From contig CP136066.1 in the NCBI GenBank assembly GCA_032622095.1, forward strand, positions 117,637,319 through 117,701,318: DNA of 64,000 nucleotides. Direction: 5' to 3'. Of this stretch, positions 37,601 to 51,104 are shown piece after piece (the first letter of the stretch is position 1; each line of letters opens with the position of its first letter). The translations under genes and the position numbers were made by a program. This DNA is from Siphonodentalium dalli (Eukaryota; Mollusca; Scaphopoda; Gadilida; Siphonodentaliidae). The notes under the pieces are model-generated. The model saw nothing but the letters and a program-made list of their open reading frames with translations. It was not told the DNA's origin and searched no databases.

Positions 37601-40600
37601 GGGACCGTATTTAATCTTAATCTGGTTTGAGGGACATCTCAATGGGCCATTCCGATCGTCACATGGCCATTTAGATAGTCGTCGGTCTGTTGTATTAGAC
37701 TTCGGCCTGTGGCCTCAGGCCAATACGACAGACCTCGGCCTCATAAATCGGCCAATATGGATACAACCAATTAATAACATATTGAGTTGATTATGATTTG
37801 CCACATTCAGAATGATCTACACCAGATTCGGTCTGTCTCTACGTCGGATAGGGACGGAGAAGATTCCCACTAATCAGAATGTTTCGAACAATATATATGA
37901 CGGTGTCCAGCTCACGATTTTGCCCAAAAAGCGGATAATTCTCATCCTTATTCTTGACAAGCTTCATTAATGGTTGCATATGGTATAATTAATTTGCTAC
38001 GTATGGGATTTGAGCGGCATTTAGCGACACCAACTAGAAAGGCATATGGTCAATGAGTATACTAGCTTTCAGAATGTTCTCTCAATCTACGTCTTTCTCA
38101 GCTTTGGTGACCTGATGGAGAAAACAACATAAACAACTGTTGATCTAGCACTTCTCAATAGATGGTTCGTCAATTCACAAACGCAGCGCATCCCATTGAC
38201 GTACCTGAAGCAACTTATTGTTTCGAGGTTTTGCTAGCTTGCATTTTGACGGATGCCTCTCTGATAAGGTCATAGAAGACCATAATGTACCCACAATTCT
38301 TGACCATGGTCCGAAGAAATCTTTGTGGCGATGCCTTTGATAGTATGGTGATATGTCATTCAAAGATTGAAGGTATGCATTGTTATCATTCTCGCGCTGG
38401 GTGTAGTGGTTGGTATGGGTCAAGAAAATCCGAATGACACCAGCACAATGATGACATGTTCATCACAAAGAGCAGCTAGATAAATGATGGAGTTGATGTG
38501 ATCTAACGCAATCCTGTGGATCGTAATGGCACATCTCACATTCGACCTTTGACTGTTTCCAAATGCTCACAACAATTGGCATGTTAGAAAGACTAGCATA
38601 GTATTGTGCAGACAATGGTATACGCCTGGTCCATTTGATTCAGATAAGCAACCTCACCACTGACCCATTAATATCAATTATATAGCACAGCTGTCAAAAA
38701 ATCACAGGAATTGTTTATGTTGAACACTGACCTCTATTAAACCAATAACAATTATAATGATATCAGACCATCTGAAGATATAACTCTGCAGCACAGATGT
38801 CCAAGTCTACTGTTAATATCATGTGATGTTTATTGTTGAATCTTTATTTTAAATTAGATACCACAGGCTTCTTTATCAGATTATTTGCACATTGGCATAA
38901 GAGACATCAGAAAATAATATAGCTTTATCAATAGCTAAGTAGTCCAAATGCAATTGGTGAATTGGATTTAATGTTGCTCCAAACAGATTTACCAGTACAT
39001 AACACAAGATTTTGGACCGATTTAATCAAATTTGGTGTGGTGATTCGGGGTACCCTTGGCAGAGTTATAATGGTTATAATTGTTTTTAATTATTTTAAAA
39101 AATTAAAGGGACACATTGGAAATCTTTTTATCAACTTGTATCATAATCATCAATATCTAAATGAAAACAAATGACAATGTCAATGACATTTTTTTTATTA
39201 TTATTATAAAAGTTAAAAATATTTTTTTTTTCAATTTTTTTTTCGAAAAGGGTCATAACTCCTTTAAAATAAATCGGATCAAACCCATATTCGAACTAGA
39301 TCTGTTTAATGTTTGAGTTATGGCAGAATGTGTGAATTCTAAGTAGAAAAAGGGCCATAACTCTGTAACAAAAACTCGGATCAAACCCAAATTCGAACTC
39401 GATCTGTATTTTGGGCTGATATACCCATATACATAATTTGCTTCTGATTGGATATAAAATGTTTGAGTTATCGCATTACACGTGAAGTGTCTACGGACAG
39501 ACAGACGGACGGACAGGCGGACGGACGGACGAACGACGAGTGGTCAATCCGGACAACGACACTATGTTTACCATACATGGTATGGGTAAACATAAAAACG
39601 TGATATCGTGCAAAAATATCCGATCTGGGATGCACACTATGGTCTCATCGGTGTGTGCGTAAATGATTGTTTTATCAGATAAATGTATAAAATCACGCCC
39701 ATGTTTTTCCAAAAATACAAACGATAGGTGGTGAAATTTTGCATTCACATTCACATTTCGGCCGCCATATTGGATTTTGGTGTCGGATGTTTGGCTAATT
39801 TGTAAGGGTGGTACATTAGAATAACGAATTAAGTGGAAACCATGACATTGTGATAAATATTTGCTATTATGGCGATCAAATAGACCTGGTGCATATCAAA
39901 CAAAATAGCCGCCATAATGGACGCCATCTTGTCTGGAGTCTCTGCGCAAAATGTGTTTCTCGTTAACAACAGAAAACAAGTTAGAGACCATAAAGGAGAA
40001 AATGAGTTCAGTCCTGGTGGTGCAATGATCGACCAATATCTTATATACTAAATGGGTGTGTATGTTGTTGCAAACCGACTATAATCAAGACTGTTATTTC
40101 TGTCGTTTTGCGAACCCCAGCACAGCCATTGTTGAAAGCTCCACCCGTTTCCGAGATCCGGTCTGCGCATGCGCGAAGCTGGCGTCGCACGGGTTCGGCG
40201 ACCCGATAAAATTCGTATCCGGGGCAAGATACATTCACATAGCAAATTTCAAGTCGATAGCTCCACCCGTTTCCGAGATCTCGTCTGCGCATGCGCGAAG
40301 CTGGCGTCGCACGGGCTCGGCGACCCGATAAAATTCGTATCCGGGGGAAGATACATTCACATAGCAAATTTCAAGTCGATAGCTCCACCCGTTTCCGAGA
40401 TCTCGTCTGCGCATGCGGTGCACGGGCGCCGTACGGCCTCGCCAATACGACAACGTCCACCGCCTGGTCAAACTACACACACGTACCAAGTTTCGTCCCG
40501 ATCGGTCGAGAATCGTAGATTTGTATAAATGACAGACAAACATACATACAAACATACAGACAGAGGTCTTCAAAATATATATGAGACTAGCCGATGAGCC

Positions 40601-43600
40601 CGACGTTGTCCGGGCTATTCAAAAACCAAATTTCAAGTCGATAGCTCCACCCGTTTCCGAGATCTCGTCTGCGTATGCGCGAAGGTGGCGTCGCACGGGT
40701 TCGGCGACCCGATAAAATTCGTATCCGGGGCAAGATACATTCACATAGCAAATTTCAAGTCGATAGCTCCACCCGTCTCCGAGATCTCGTCTGCGCATGC
40801 GCGAAGCTGGCGTCGCACGGGCTCGGCGACCAGATAAAATTCGTATCCGGTGGAAGATACATTCACCTAGCAAATTTCAAGTCGATAGCTCCACCCGTTT
40901 CCGAGATCTCGTCTGCGCATGCGCTGCATGGGCGTCGCACGGGCTCGCCAATACGACAACGACGACCGCCTGGTCAAACTACACACACGTACCAAGTTTC
41001 GTCCCGATCGGTCGAGAATCGTAGATTTGTATAAATGACATACAGACAGACATACAGACAGACAAACAGAGGTCTTCAAAATATATATGAGACTAGGAGG
41101 TGACCCGACTTCGTCCGGGCTTTCACCTTGAATTGTCAATTTTGAAGGTGAAGGTCAGGTGGGGTCACGATTAGACCCGTCCAAAACACTGCCCGGACAA
41201 AAGTACCCGACAAAAGTACCCGTCGAAATCCATCCGGTTTTACCCGATTTTACCTTGAATTGATAATTGTGAAGGTCGAGGTCAGGTCGTGGTCACGACT
41301 CGACCCGTCCAAAACACTCAGTGGACAAAAGTAACCATATGTATCAACTTTCGTGGAAATCCCATCAAAATTCGCGATTTGACCTTGAATTGACACGATT
41401 TCAAGGTCAAGGTCAAGGTCACGTCACACGGGCAAATGAATAGGTTTATGAGACTCCGCATACGAAAGTATCCCTAGACACTAATTTTCATCGAAATCCC
41501 GTGATATTCGGGCGATTGACCTTGAAATGACCAGATTTCAAGGTCAAGGTCACGTCGCACGGGCAAATTAACAGGCCCATGCCACTCCACGGCCGAAAGT
41601 ACCCCACATACCAAGTTTCATCGAAATCGGCTAGGCCGTTTTCGAGTCCATCTCGAACAGACACACACACAGACAGATCTTCCAAAATATATAATAGAAG
41701 ATATAAGACCATGGGATGAAAATCCTAGGACGCTTAGAAAAAAGTTTGGCTGCAACTTTTAGGGTACTACAAGAACTTTATATTTTCATAGCAAGATTGT
41801 TTTCTTGTATTAGATTGTAAAATGTTCTGGTTTCAGGAGTTGCACATTCGCGAGAAAAACATGTTTTTGTTAGCCGTTTTCGTGTAATATATAAAAAAAA
41901 TTCTGTTTATTATTACAAGTTAATTCAGACAATTTGGTGATTATACTAAATGGAATATCACGAAATCTTTCAATAAACACGAAAAGCACAAACAGAGCGG
42001 CATATTTACGCCCAGAATGACATTTTGAATATTAAATTCCCCCGAATGGCGCCTGACGTTCGATGAAATAGAGTTACTGTTCTTGACGTTACATGCATTC
42101 CACCGGCGAATAGTGTTATTCCTCTGGGCGTCACGTGTATTTAACGGAATATCTACGCTGAAATTGCATCGACTTGAGGGTCAGTAAATGTTTTGGTATA
42201 AATATGAAATTAATAAAAACTAAATTATGTGTGGATATACAATTTTAACTAACATTGGGGTGCATTATTTCGCTCATAAAATAATAAAGGCCAATAGGCC
42301 CTATATATAGTACCGGGTACGTGTTCTCAAGATCCGCGGCCTTGACTTCGATCATATTTTCAGTTTAACTGAACAAATGGTATAGTTTTACAATTTTGAC
42401 GGCGCAAAAATTTCTCGGGACACATTTTGTCGCCATGCATATAGCCTTATAGACCCAGACAATCATACTATTCAAGTTTATTTTAAATTATAAGGTGAAA
42501 GTGCATGTGCAGATGTTCCGTTGAGAACTTGAGTGCTACATGTATTCGTGTCCGATATCGTGACCACCGTGCGCTCGCCACAGGACATGGTCGTATATTT
42601 AGTAGATTATAGCTACATGTGTAGACTTATCTCAAACGCCGAATACATGTCGCACATAACGGCCTTGTGGAACAAATCATATACATGTTAATGATGTTAT
42701 ATGGGCTTGTCGGAATTATTAATGCCCGTCATAATTGTCACTGAAAAATCGTGCGATATGTCCAACATTGTTTACGAAATAATAAAAAACAAGCATATAT
42801 ATAACAAGATATATAAATGCATCGATATGGACGTCACTATAAAGTGTGTTTATTTAGTTCACCTTAGAATTACATACTAATACATCTCCCTTGACCTCGA
42901 GATATCAAACATTCTCAAACTCTTTAAAACTTAAAATTTTTGTATATCTTTATTTCCATTTAAAACAAAACAACTTTCAAACTGATTGGTCAATATTCGA
43001 ATCTATTTTCTGGCTGAAATGTCAAATTACTTCTGTTGGTTCGGGTATGCATGGAATGTCCAACGTTGAACATTTTGACCAAAGTTAGGACCACCCGGTC
43101 GCCACGCTCATGCATGCAGTGCCTCAACTTGTTTTAAAATTTCGCCAGGTAATACCCCGCCATTATAATTCGCGACTTGCATTTATGATCCAATAAACAG
43201 TCAAATACAAATATCGTATACTTTGTTTTATATGAGGTCATTCCATGAAGAGTTATATTATTATAGCATGTTTTGAAATAACTTTTCATGCGCGGTATAT
43301 ATATCATCATCATGATGTATAGTCAACCATGTGTAACTGCTATATGTCGGTATAGTGGACAAGATATTACATGTGCATAAACTTGCACGAACTGTTCAGT
43401 ATATAAATAACTTAGTAAAAATAAACAAAAATAGAAAACATGGAATTTCCAGAATTGTTGTTATCTGCACGCCAAAATATAGAGGCTTATTTGATTCGGA
43501 CACATGCCCTCCAAGAGTTGTACTGAACTAGAACCTATCATTTTCGTCCCCGTAAAAACGGTACACAACAGCATGCATGGACATATTCCTTAAACTTTTC

Positions 43601-46600
43601 ACGCCTGTATAATTCACATCGTGGACTGCATTGTACATACGCATATTTAAACACCTCGCATATTTAAGGGGGAAATTGCAAGTAGAGATCTACAAAACTA
43701 GTTAGTTGAAAATTGCTATTTGATTGTAAAAGATAATTAACGGAACACATAACGATAAATACGAACCCATCATCATCGTGCTTGAAAAGTTCAACTTAAA
43801 TAGGCCTATATAGACTTATGCACACCAGACACTAAATGATTTGGTCGGCTGGCACTCTGTATCTGGTAAATATTCGGAAAGATATTATGGATTAATATAA
43901 TGTCTGCCCTATCTCTGAAAAACAGTGCCATTGTTGGTGGAATAGAATAAAGAGAAAGTGTCGCGTGAAGTAAAAATAGTTTCCCGTTAAGACCTGGCGT
44001 AATACTAATTTTCCGGACAATCGCGCACTTGGTTTCGCTTCCGATTCCAGAAATTCAATTAATCGGAATGGCACGTGTAATTGATGTAATTATTGTTGTG
44101 AATTTAATCTGTTTCTTGATTTGAAACGGTATCGGGTTTATGTATTGTATAACTTCCTGGTAAAGTGTTGATTGTTTTTGGAGGAATCCATTTACAATGA
44201 ATGCAAATTTTCGTATACAAATAAACAGGACCTGATTTCTTTCAGACAAGGTCAGAGCAAAATACCACCTAAAGAATCATGTCCAATCTAAAATATGTGT
44301 CAAATACCTACGAAATAGCGATATAAAACCAATAATTTCCACTCCTCAGAATATTAACATTAAGTCCGTCGCTTGGAAGTCAAAAGCCATATTTTCTCAC
44401 TAAATTTTACGTTTTAGAATTGATATATAACTTCATATTTTAGCCGTTTTGACCAAAACCCCCATGGACGCTTTATGCCATTTTAAGAAATCATTTAGAT
44501 TCGTCTTGAATTAAATGCGACGTTTGTTTCAACAGACGAATTATGAATTAAACTCGAGTTTAATTCGAATTGAATTCGAGTCGTCGGTAGTGCGACGTTT
44601 GTTCCAAGGGTTACTGAAGGTTTCTCATTCACCACACCAGAAAGCTTCTGAATGCGGATCAAAAATCGGAGGCATTGTGTTCCCGCCATGAGTGCATGGC
44701 CCAGCCATTGTTCATACGTAAACATCGAAAGCAATTAACACGGTCATAATAGTTACATAATGCAACTATAAGACATCCAGCGAATACACACCCCACGAAA
44801 ACCAGAAATGTGTTGTCATACGAGATATCCCATCGCTATAGCTCAATTTGATACGGCCAGATTAGCCGTCCTACAATATCCTAAAACAATAAAGCTTCTC
44901 AAATCATCAGCATAGTCAACAAAACTTTGACGAACTTGGACATCGACACTTTCTAATCACTCTACATAAGCATGGTCAGACCTACCATAGAATACTGTAA
45001 CTATGCATGGAACCCACATCACAAATATCAAAGCATTGTGTTAGAGAAATACAAAGAAAAGCAACGAAACTAGAAGTTCGTCAAATCAAAACTCTATGCT
45101 ATCGAGACCGAATGATAAGACTCAATCTGATGTCTTTAAAATATGGAATATTTAGAGGAGATCTAATCGAGGTATATAAACTGTTGAATGGTCATTACAA
45201 TATTAATGCCTGTGACCTATTAGAAAGACATTCATCAGGAAGAACAAGAGGACATAATAAAAAGCTATAGATGCCCATTGTTAACAAGGCCATAGGAAAA
45301 TATTTCTTCACGCAGAGGGTGGTAAATAGCTGGAACTCTCCGCCAGACTTCGCTGTTGACGCTCCAACACTCGATCAATTCAAAATATGCATAAACTCAT
45401 TCTTCTGTTATATAAAACTAGCAGATTAGCCCGCCACTGGCGGGATTCATCCCATGGCTGTGTTATTGCCAGAAACATGACTATATGAGCGTATTTGAGT
45501 GTCTATAAGCAAGGACACGGGCGCATGTGAAATTGGACCCGATTTGACCTTGAATTGACCATTTTGAAGGTGAAGATCAGGTCGGTTCATGATTTGACCA
45601 GTCCAAAACACTCCCCGGACAAAAGTACTCCCAGGTATAAAATTTCGTTGAAATCCGCCGGTTTTACCCGATTTGACCTTGAATTGACCATTTTGAAGGT
45701 CAAGGTCAGTTCGGTGTCACGATTTGACCCGTCCATGACACTTCCCGGACAAAAGTACCCATAGATAGCAAGTTTGGGCTCAATCGGTCGAGCCGTTTTC
45801 GAGTCTATAAAGGACACACATATATCTCATCTCATATATATTTTGAAGACCTCTGTCTGTTTGTATGTATCTTTGTCTGTCATTGATACAAATCTACGAT
45901 TCTCGGCCGATCGGGACGAAACTTGGTACGTGTGTGTAGTTTGACCAGGCGGTGGACGTTGTCGTATTGGCGAGCCCGTGTGGCGCCCGCTTCGCGCATG
46001 CGCAGACGAGATCTCGGAAACGGGTGGAGCTATCGACTTGAAATTTGCTATGTGAATGTATCTTGCCCCGAATGCGTATTTTATCGGGTCGCCGAGCCCG
46101 TGCGACGCCAGCTTCGCGCATGTGCAGACGAGATCTCGGAAACGGGTGGAGCTATCGACTTGAAATTTGATATGTGAATGTATCTTGCCCCGGATACGAA
46201 TTTTATCTGGTCGCCGAGCCCGTGCGGTGCCAGCTTCGCGCATGCGCAGACCAGATATCGGAAACGGGTGGAGCTATCGACTTGAAATTTGATATGTGAA
46301 TGTATCTTGCCCCGGATACAAATTTTATCGGGTCGCTGAGCCCGTGCGACGCCAGCTTCGCGCATGTGCAGACGAGATCTCGGAAACGGGTAGAGCTATC
46401 GACTTGAAATTTGATATGTGAATGTATCTTGCCCCGGATACGAATTTTATCTGGTCGCCGAGCCCGTGCGGCGCCAGCTTCGCGCATGCGCAGACCAGAT
46501 CTCGGAAACGGGTGGAGCTATCGACTTGAAATTTGGTTTTTGAATAGCCCGGACAACGTCGGGCTCATCGGCTAGTCTCATATATATTTTTGAAGACCTC

Positions 46601-49600
46601 TGTGTGTCTGTCTGTATGTCTGTCATTTATACAAATCTACGATTCTCGACCGATCGGGACGAAACTTGGTACGTGTGTGTAGTTTTACCAGGCGGTCGAC
46701 GTTGTCGTATTGGCGAGCCCGTGCGGCGCCCGCTTCGCGCATGCGCAGACGAGATCTCGGAAACGGGTGGAGCTATCGACTTGAAATTTGCTATGTGAAT
46801 GTATCTTGCCCCGGATACGAATTTTATCGGGTCGCCGAGCCCATGCGACGCCAGCTTCGCACATGCGCAGACGAGATCTCGAAAACGGGTGGAGCTATCG
46901 ACTTGAAATTTGCTATGTGAATGTATCTTGTCCCGGATACGAATGTTATCGGGTCGCCGAACCCGTGCGACGCCAGCTTCGCGCATGTGCAGACGAGATC
47001 TCGGAAACGGGTGGAGCTATCGACTTGAAATTTGATATGTGAATGTATCTTGCCCCGGATACGAATTTTATCTGGTCGACGAGCCCGTGCGGTGCCAGCT
47101 TCGCGCATGCGCAGACCAGATCTCGGAAACGGGTGGAGCTATCGACTTGAAATTTGATATGTGAATGTATCTTGCCCCGGATACGAATTTTATCGGGTCG
47201 CCGAGCCCGTGCGACGCCAGCTTCGCGCATGTGCAGACGAGATCTCGGAAAAGGGTAGAGCTATCGACTTGAAATTTGATATGTGAATGTATCTTGCCCC
47301 GGATACGAATTTTATCTGGTCGCCGAGCCCGTGCGGCGCCAGCTTCGCGCATGCGCAGACCAGATCTCGGAAACGGGTGGAGCTATCGACTTGAAATTTG
47401 GTTTTTGAATAGCCCGGACAACGTCGGGCTCATCGGCTAGTCTCATATATATTTTTGAAGACCTCTGTGTGTCTGTCTGTATGTCTGTCATTTATACAAA
47501 TCTACGATTCTCGACCGATCGGGACGAAACTTGGTACGTGTGTGTAGTTTTACCAGGCGGTCGACGTTGTCGTATTGGCGAGCCCGTGCGGCGCCCGCTT
47601 CGCGCATGCGCAGACGAGATCTCGGAAACGGGTGAAGCTATCGACTAGAAATTTGCTATGTGAATGTATCTTGCCCCGGATACGAATTTTATCGGGTCGC
47701 CGAGCCCGTGCGACGCCAGCTTCGCGCATGCGCAGACGAGATATCGGAAACGGGTGGAGCTATCGACTTGAAATTTGCTATGTGAATGTATCTTGCCCCG
47801 GATACGAATTTTATCGGGTCGCCGAGCCCATTCGACGCCAGCTTCGCGCATGCGCAGACGAGATCTCGGAAACGGGTGGAGCTATCGACTTGAAATTTGC
47901 TATGTGAATGTATCTTGCCCCGGATACGAATTTTATCGGGTCGCCGAGCCCGTGCGACGCCAGCTTCGCGCATGCGCAGACCAGATCTCGGAAACGGGTG
48001 GAGCTATCGACTTGAAATTTGCTATGTGAATGTATCTTGCCCCGAATACGTATTTTATCGGGTCGCCGAGCCCGTGCGACGCCAGCTTCGCGCATGAGCA
48101 GACGAGATCTCGGAAACGGGTGGAGCTATCGACTTGAAATTTGCTATGTGAATGTATCTTGTCCCGGATACGAATGTTATCGGGTCGCCGAGCCCGTGCG
48201 ACGCCAGCTTCGCGCATGTGCAGACGAGATCTCGGAAACGGGTGGAGCTATCGACTTGAAATTTGATATGTGAATGTATCTTGCCCCGGATACGAATTTT
48301 ATCTGGTCCCGAGCCCGTGCGGTGCCAGCTTCGCGCATGCGCAGACCAGATCTCGGAAACGGGTGGAGCTATCGACTTGAAATTTGATATGTGAATGTAT
48401 CTTGCCCCGGATACGAATTTTATCGGGTCGCTGAGCCCGTGCGACGCCAGCTTCGCGCATGTGCAGACGAGATCTCGGAAACGGGTAGAGCTATCGACTT
48501 GAAATTTGATATGTGAATGTATCTTGCCCCGGATACGAATTTTATCTGGTCGCCGAGCCCGTGCGGCGCCAGCTTCGCGCATGCGCAGACCAGATCTCGG
48601 AAACGGGTGGAGCTATCGACTTGAAATTTGGTTTTTGAATAGCCCGGACAACGTCGGGCTCATCGGCTAGTCTCATATATATTTTTGAAGACCTCTGTGT
48701 GTCTGTCTGTATGTCTGTCATTTATACAAATCTACGATTCTCGACCGATCGGGACGAAACTTGGTACGTGTGTGTAGTTTTACCAGGCGGTCGACGTTGT
48801 CGTATTGGCGAGCCCGTGCGGCGCCCGCTTCGCGCATGCGCAGACGAGATCTCGGAAACGGGTGGAGCTATCGACTAGAAATTTGCAATGTGAATGTATC
48901 TTGCCCCGGATACGAATTTTATCGGGTCGCCGAGCCCATGCGACGCCAGCTTCGCACATGCGCAGACGAGATCTCGGAAACGGGTGGAGCTATCGACTTG
49001 AAATTTGCTATGTGAATGTATCTTGTCCCAGATACGAATGTTATCGGGTCGCCGAGCCCGTGCGACGCCAGCTTCGCGCATGTGCAGACGAGATCTCGGA
49101 AACGGGTGGAGCTATCGACTTGAAATTTGATATGTGAATGTATCTTGCCCCGGATACGAATTTTATCTGGTCGCCGAGCCCGTGCGGTGCCAGCTTCGCG
49201 CATGCGCAGACCAGATCTCGGAAACGGGTGGAGCTATCGACTTGAAATTTGATATGTGAATGTATCTTGCCCCGGATACGAATTTTATCGGGTCGCCGAG
49301 CCCGTGCGACGCCAGCTTCGCGCATGTGCAGACGAGATCTCGGAAACGGGTAGAGCTATCGACTTGAAATTTGATATGTGAATGTATCTTGCCCCGGATA
49401 CGAATTTTATCTGGTCGCCGAGCCCGTGCGGCGCCAGCTTCGCGCATGCGCAGACCAGATCTCGGAAACGGGTGGAGCTATCGACTTGAAATTTGGTTTT
49501 TGAATAGCCCGGACAACGTCGGGCTCATCGGCTAGTCTCATATATATTTTTGAAGACCTCTGTGTGTCTGTCTGTATGTCTGTCATTTATACAAATCTAC

Positions 49601-51050
49601 GATTCTCGACCGATCGGGACGAAACTTGGTACGTGTGTGTAGTTTTACCAGGCGGTCGACGTTGTCGTATTGGCGAGCCCGTGCGGCGCCCGCTTCGCGC
49701 ATGCGCAGACGAGATCTCGGAAACGGGTGGAGCTATCGACTAGAAATTTGCTATGTGAATGTATCTTGCCCCGGATACGAATTTTATCGGGTCACCGAGC
49801 CCATGCGACGCCAGCTTCGCGCATGCGCAGACGAGATCTCGGAAACGGGTGGAGCTATCGACTTGAAATTTGCTATGTGAATGTATCTTGCCCCGGATAC
49901 GAATTTTATCGGGTCGCCGAGCCCGTGCGACGCCAGCTTCGCGCATGCGCAGACGAGATATCGGAAACGGGTGGAGCTATCGACTTGAAATTTGGTTTTT
50001 GAATAGCCCGGACAACGTCGGGCTCATCGGCTAGTCTCATATATATTTTGAAGACATCTGTCTGTTTGTCTGTCTGTTTGTCTGTTTGTCTATCATGTAT
50101 ACAAATCTACGATTCTCGACCGATCGGGACGAAACTTGGTACGTGTGTGTAGTTTGACCAGTCGGTCGACGTTGTCGTATTGCCGAGCCCGTGTGGCAAC
50201 CGCTTCGTGCATGCGCAGACCAGATCTCGGAAACGGGTGGAGCTATCGACTTGAACTTTGCTATGTGAATGTATCTTGCCCCGGATAAGAATTTTATCGG
50301 GTCGCCGAGCCCGTGCGACGCAAGCTTCGCGCATGCGCAGACCAGATCTCAGAAACGGGTGGAGCTATCGACTTGAAATTTGCTATGTGAATGTATCTTG
50401 CCCCGGATACGAATTTTATCGGGTCGCCGAGCCCGTGCGACGCCAGCTTCGCGCATGCGCAGACCAGATCTCGGAAACGGTAGAGCTATCGACTTGAAAT
50501 TTGGTTTTTGAATAGCCCGGACAACGTCGGGCTGGGTAGAGCTATCGACTTGAAATTTGGTTTTTGAATAGCCCGGACAACGTCGGGCTCATCGGCTAGT
50601 TCTATTATATATTTTGGGAAATGTGTGTGTGTGTGTGTGTGTGTTTGTCTGTCTGTCTGTGTGTTCGCGATGGACTCGAAAACGGCCGTGCGACGTGACC
50701 TTGACCTTGAAATCGGGTCAATTCAAGGTCAAATCGCGAATTTTGATGGGATTTCGACGAAATTTGATACGTAGGGTTACTTTTGTCCACTGAGTGTTTT
50801 GGACGGGTCAATCGTACCCCGACCTGACCTTGACCTTCAAAATGATCAATTCAAGGTCAAATCGGGTAAAACCGGATGGATTTCGACGGGTACTTTTGTC
50901 GGGTACTTTTGTCCGGGCAGTGTTTTGGACGGGTCAAATCATGACCCCCACCTGACCTTGACCTTCAAAATGGACAATTCAAGGTCAAATCGCGCAATTC
51001 GCCGAAAAGCAGAGGGGAAACAGCCCGGACGAAGTCGGGTCCACCAGCTA

Positions 51051-51104
<54 letters not shown>

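Noticed and set aside
40041-50500. Many 65-175-residue Arg/Ala-rich frames on both strands ([16 protein letters not shown]… and [15 protein letters not shown]…)
   Set aside because: They are translations of the 122-bp unit. Since 122 is not a multiple of three, successive units run through different frames, and several frames on both strands stay open. This is a repeat artefact, not a protein family.
45830-50599. CRISPR-like array
   Set aside because: Units are contiguous 122-bp repeats without unique spacers, in a eukaryotic intron, and the ends fit a Helitron-like element.
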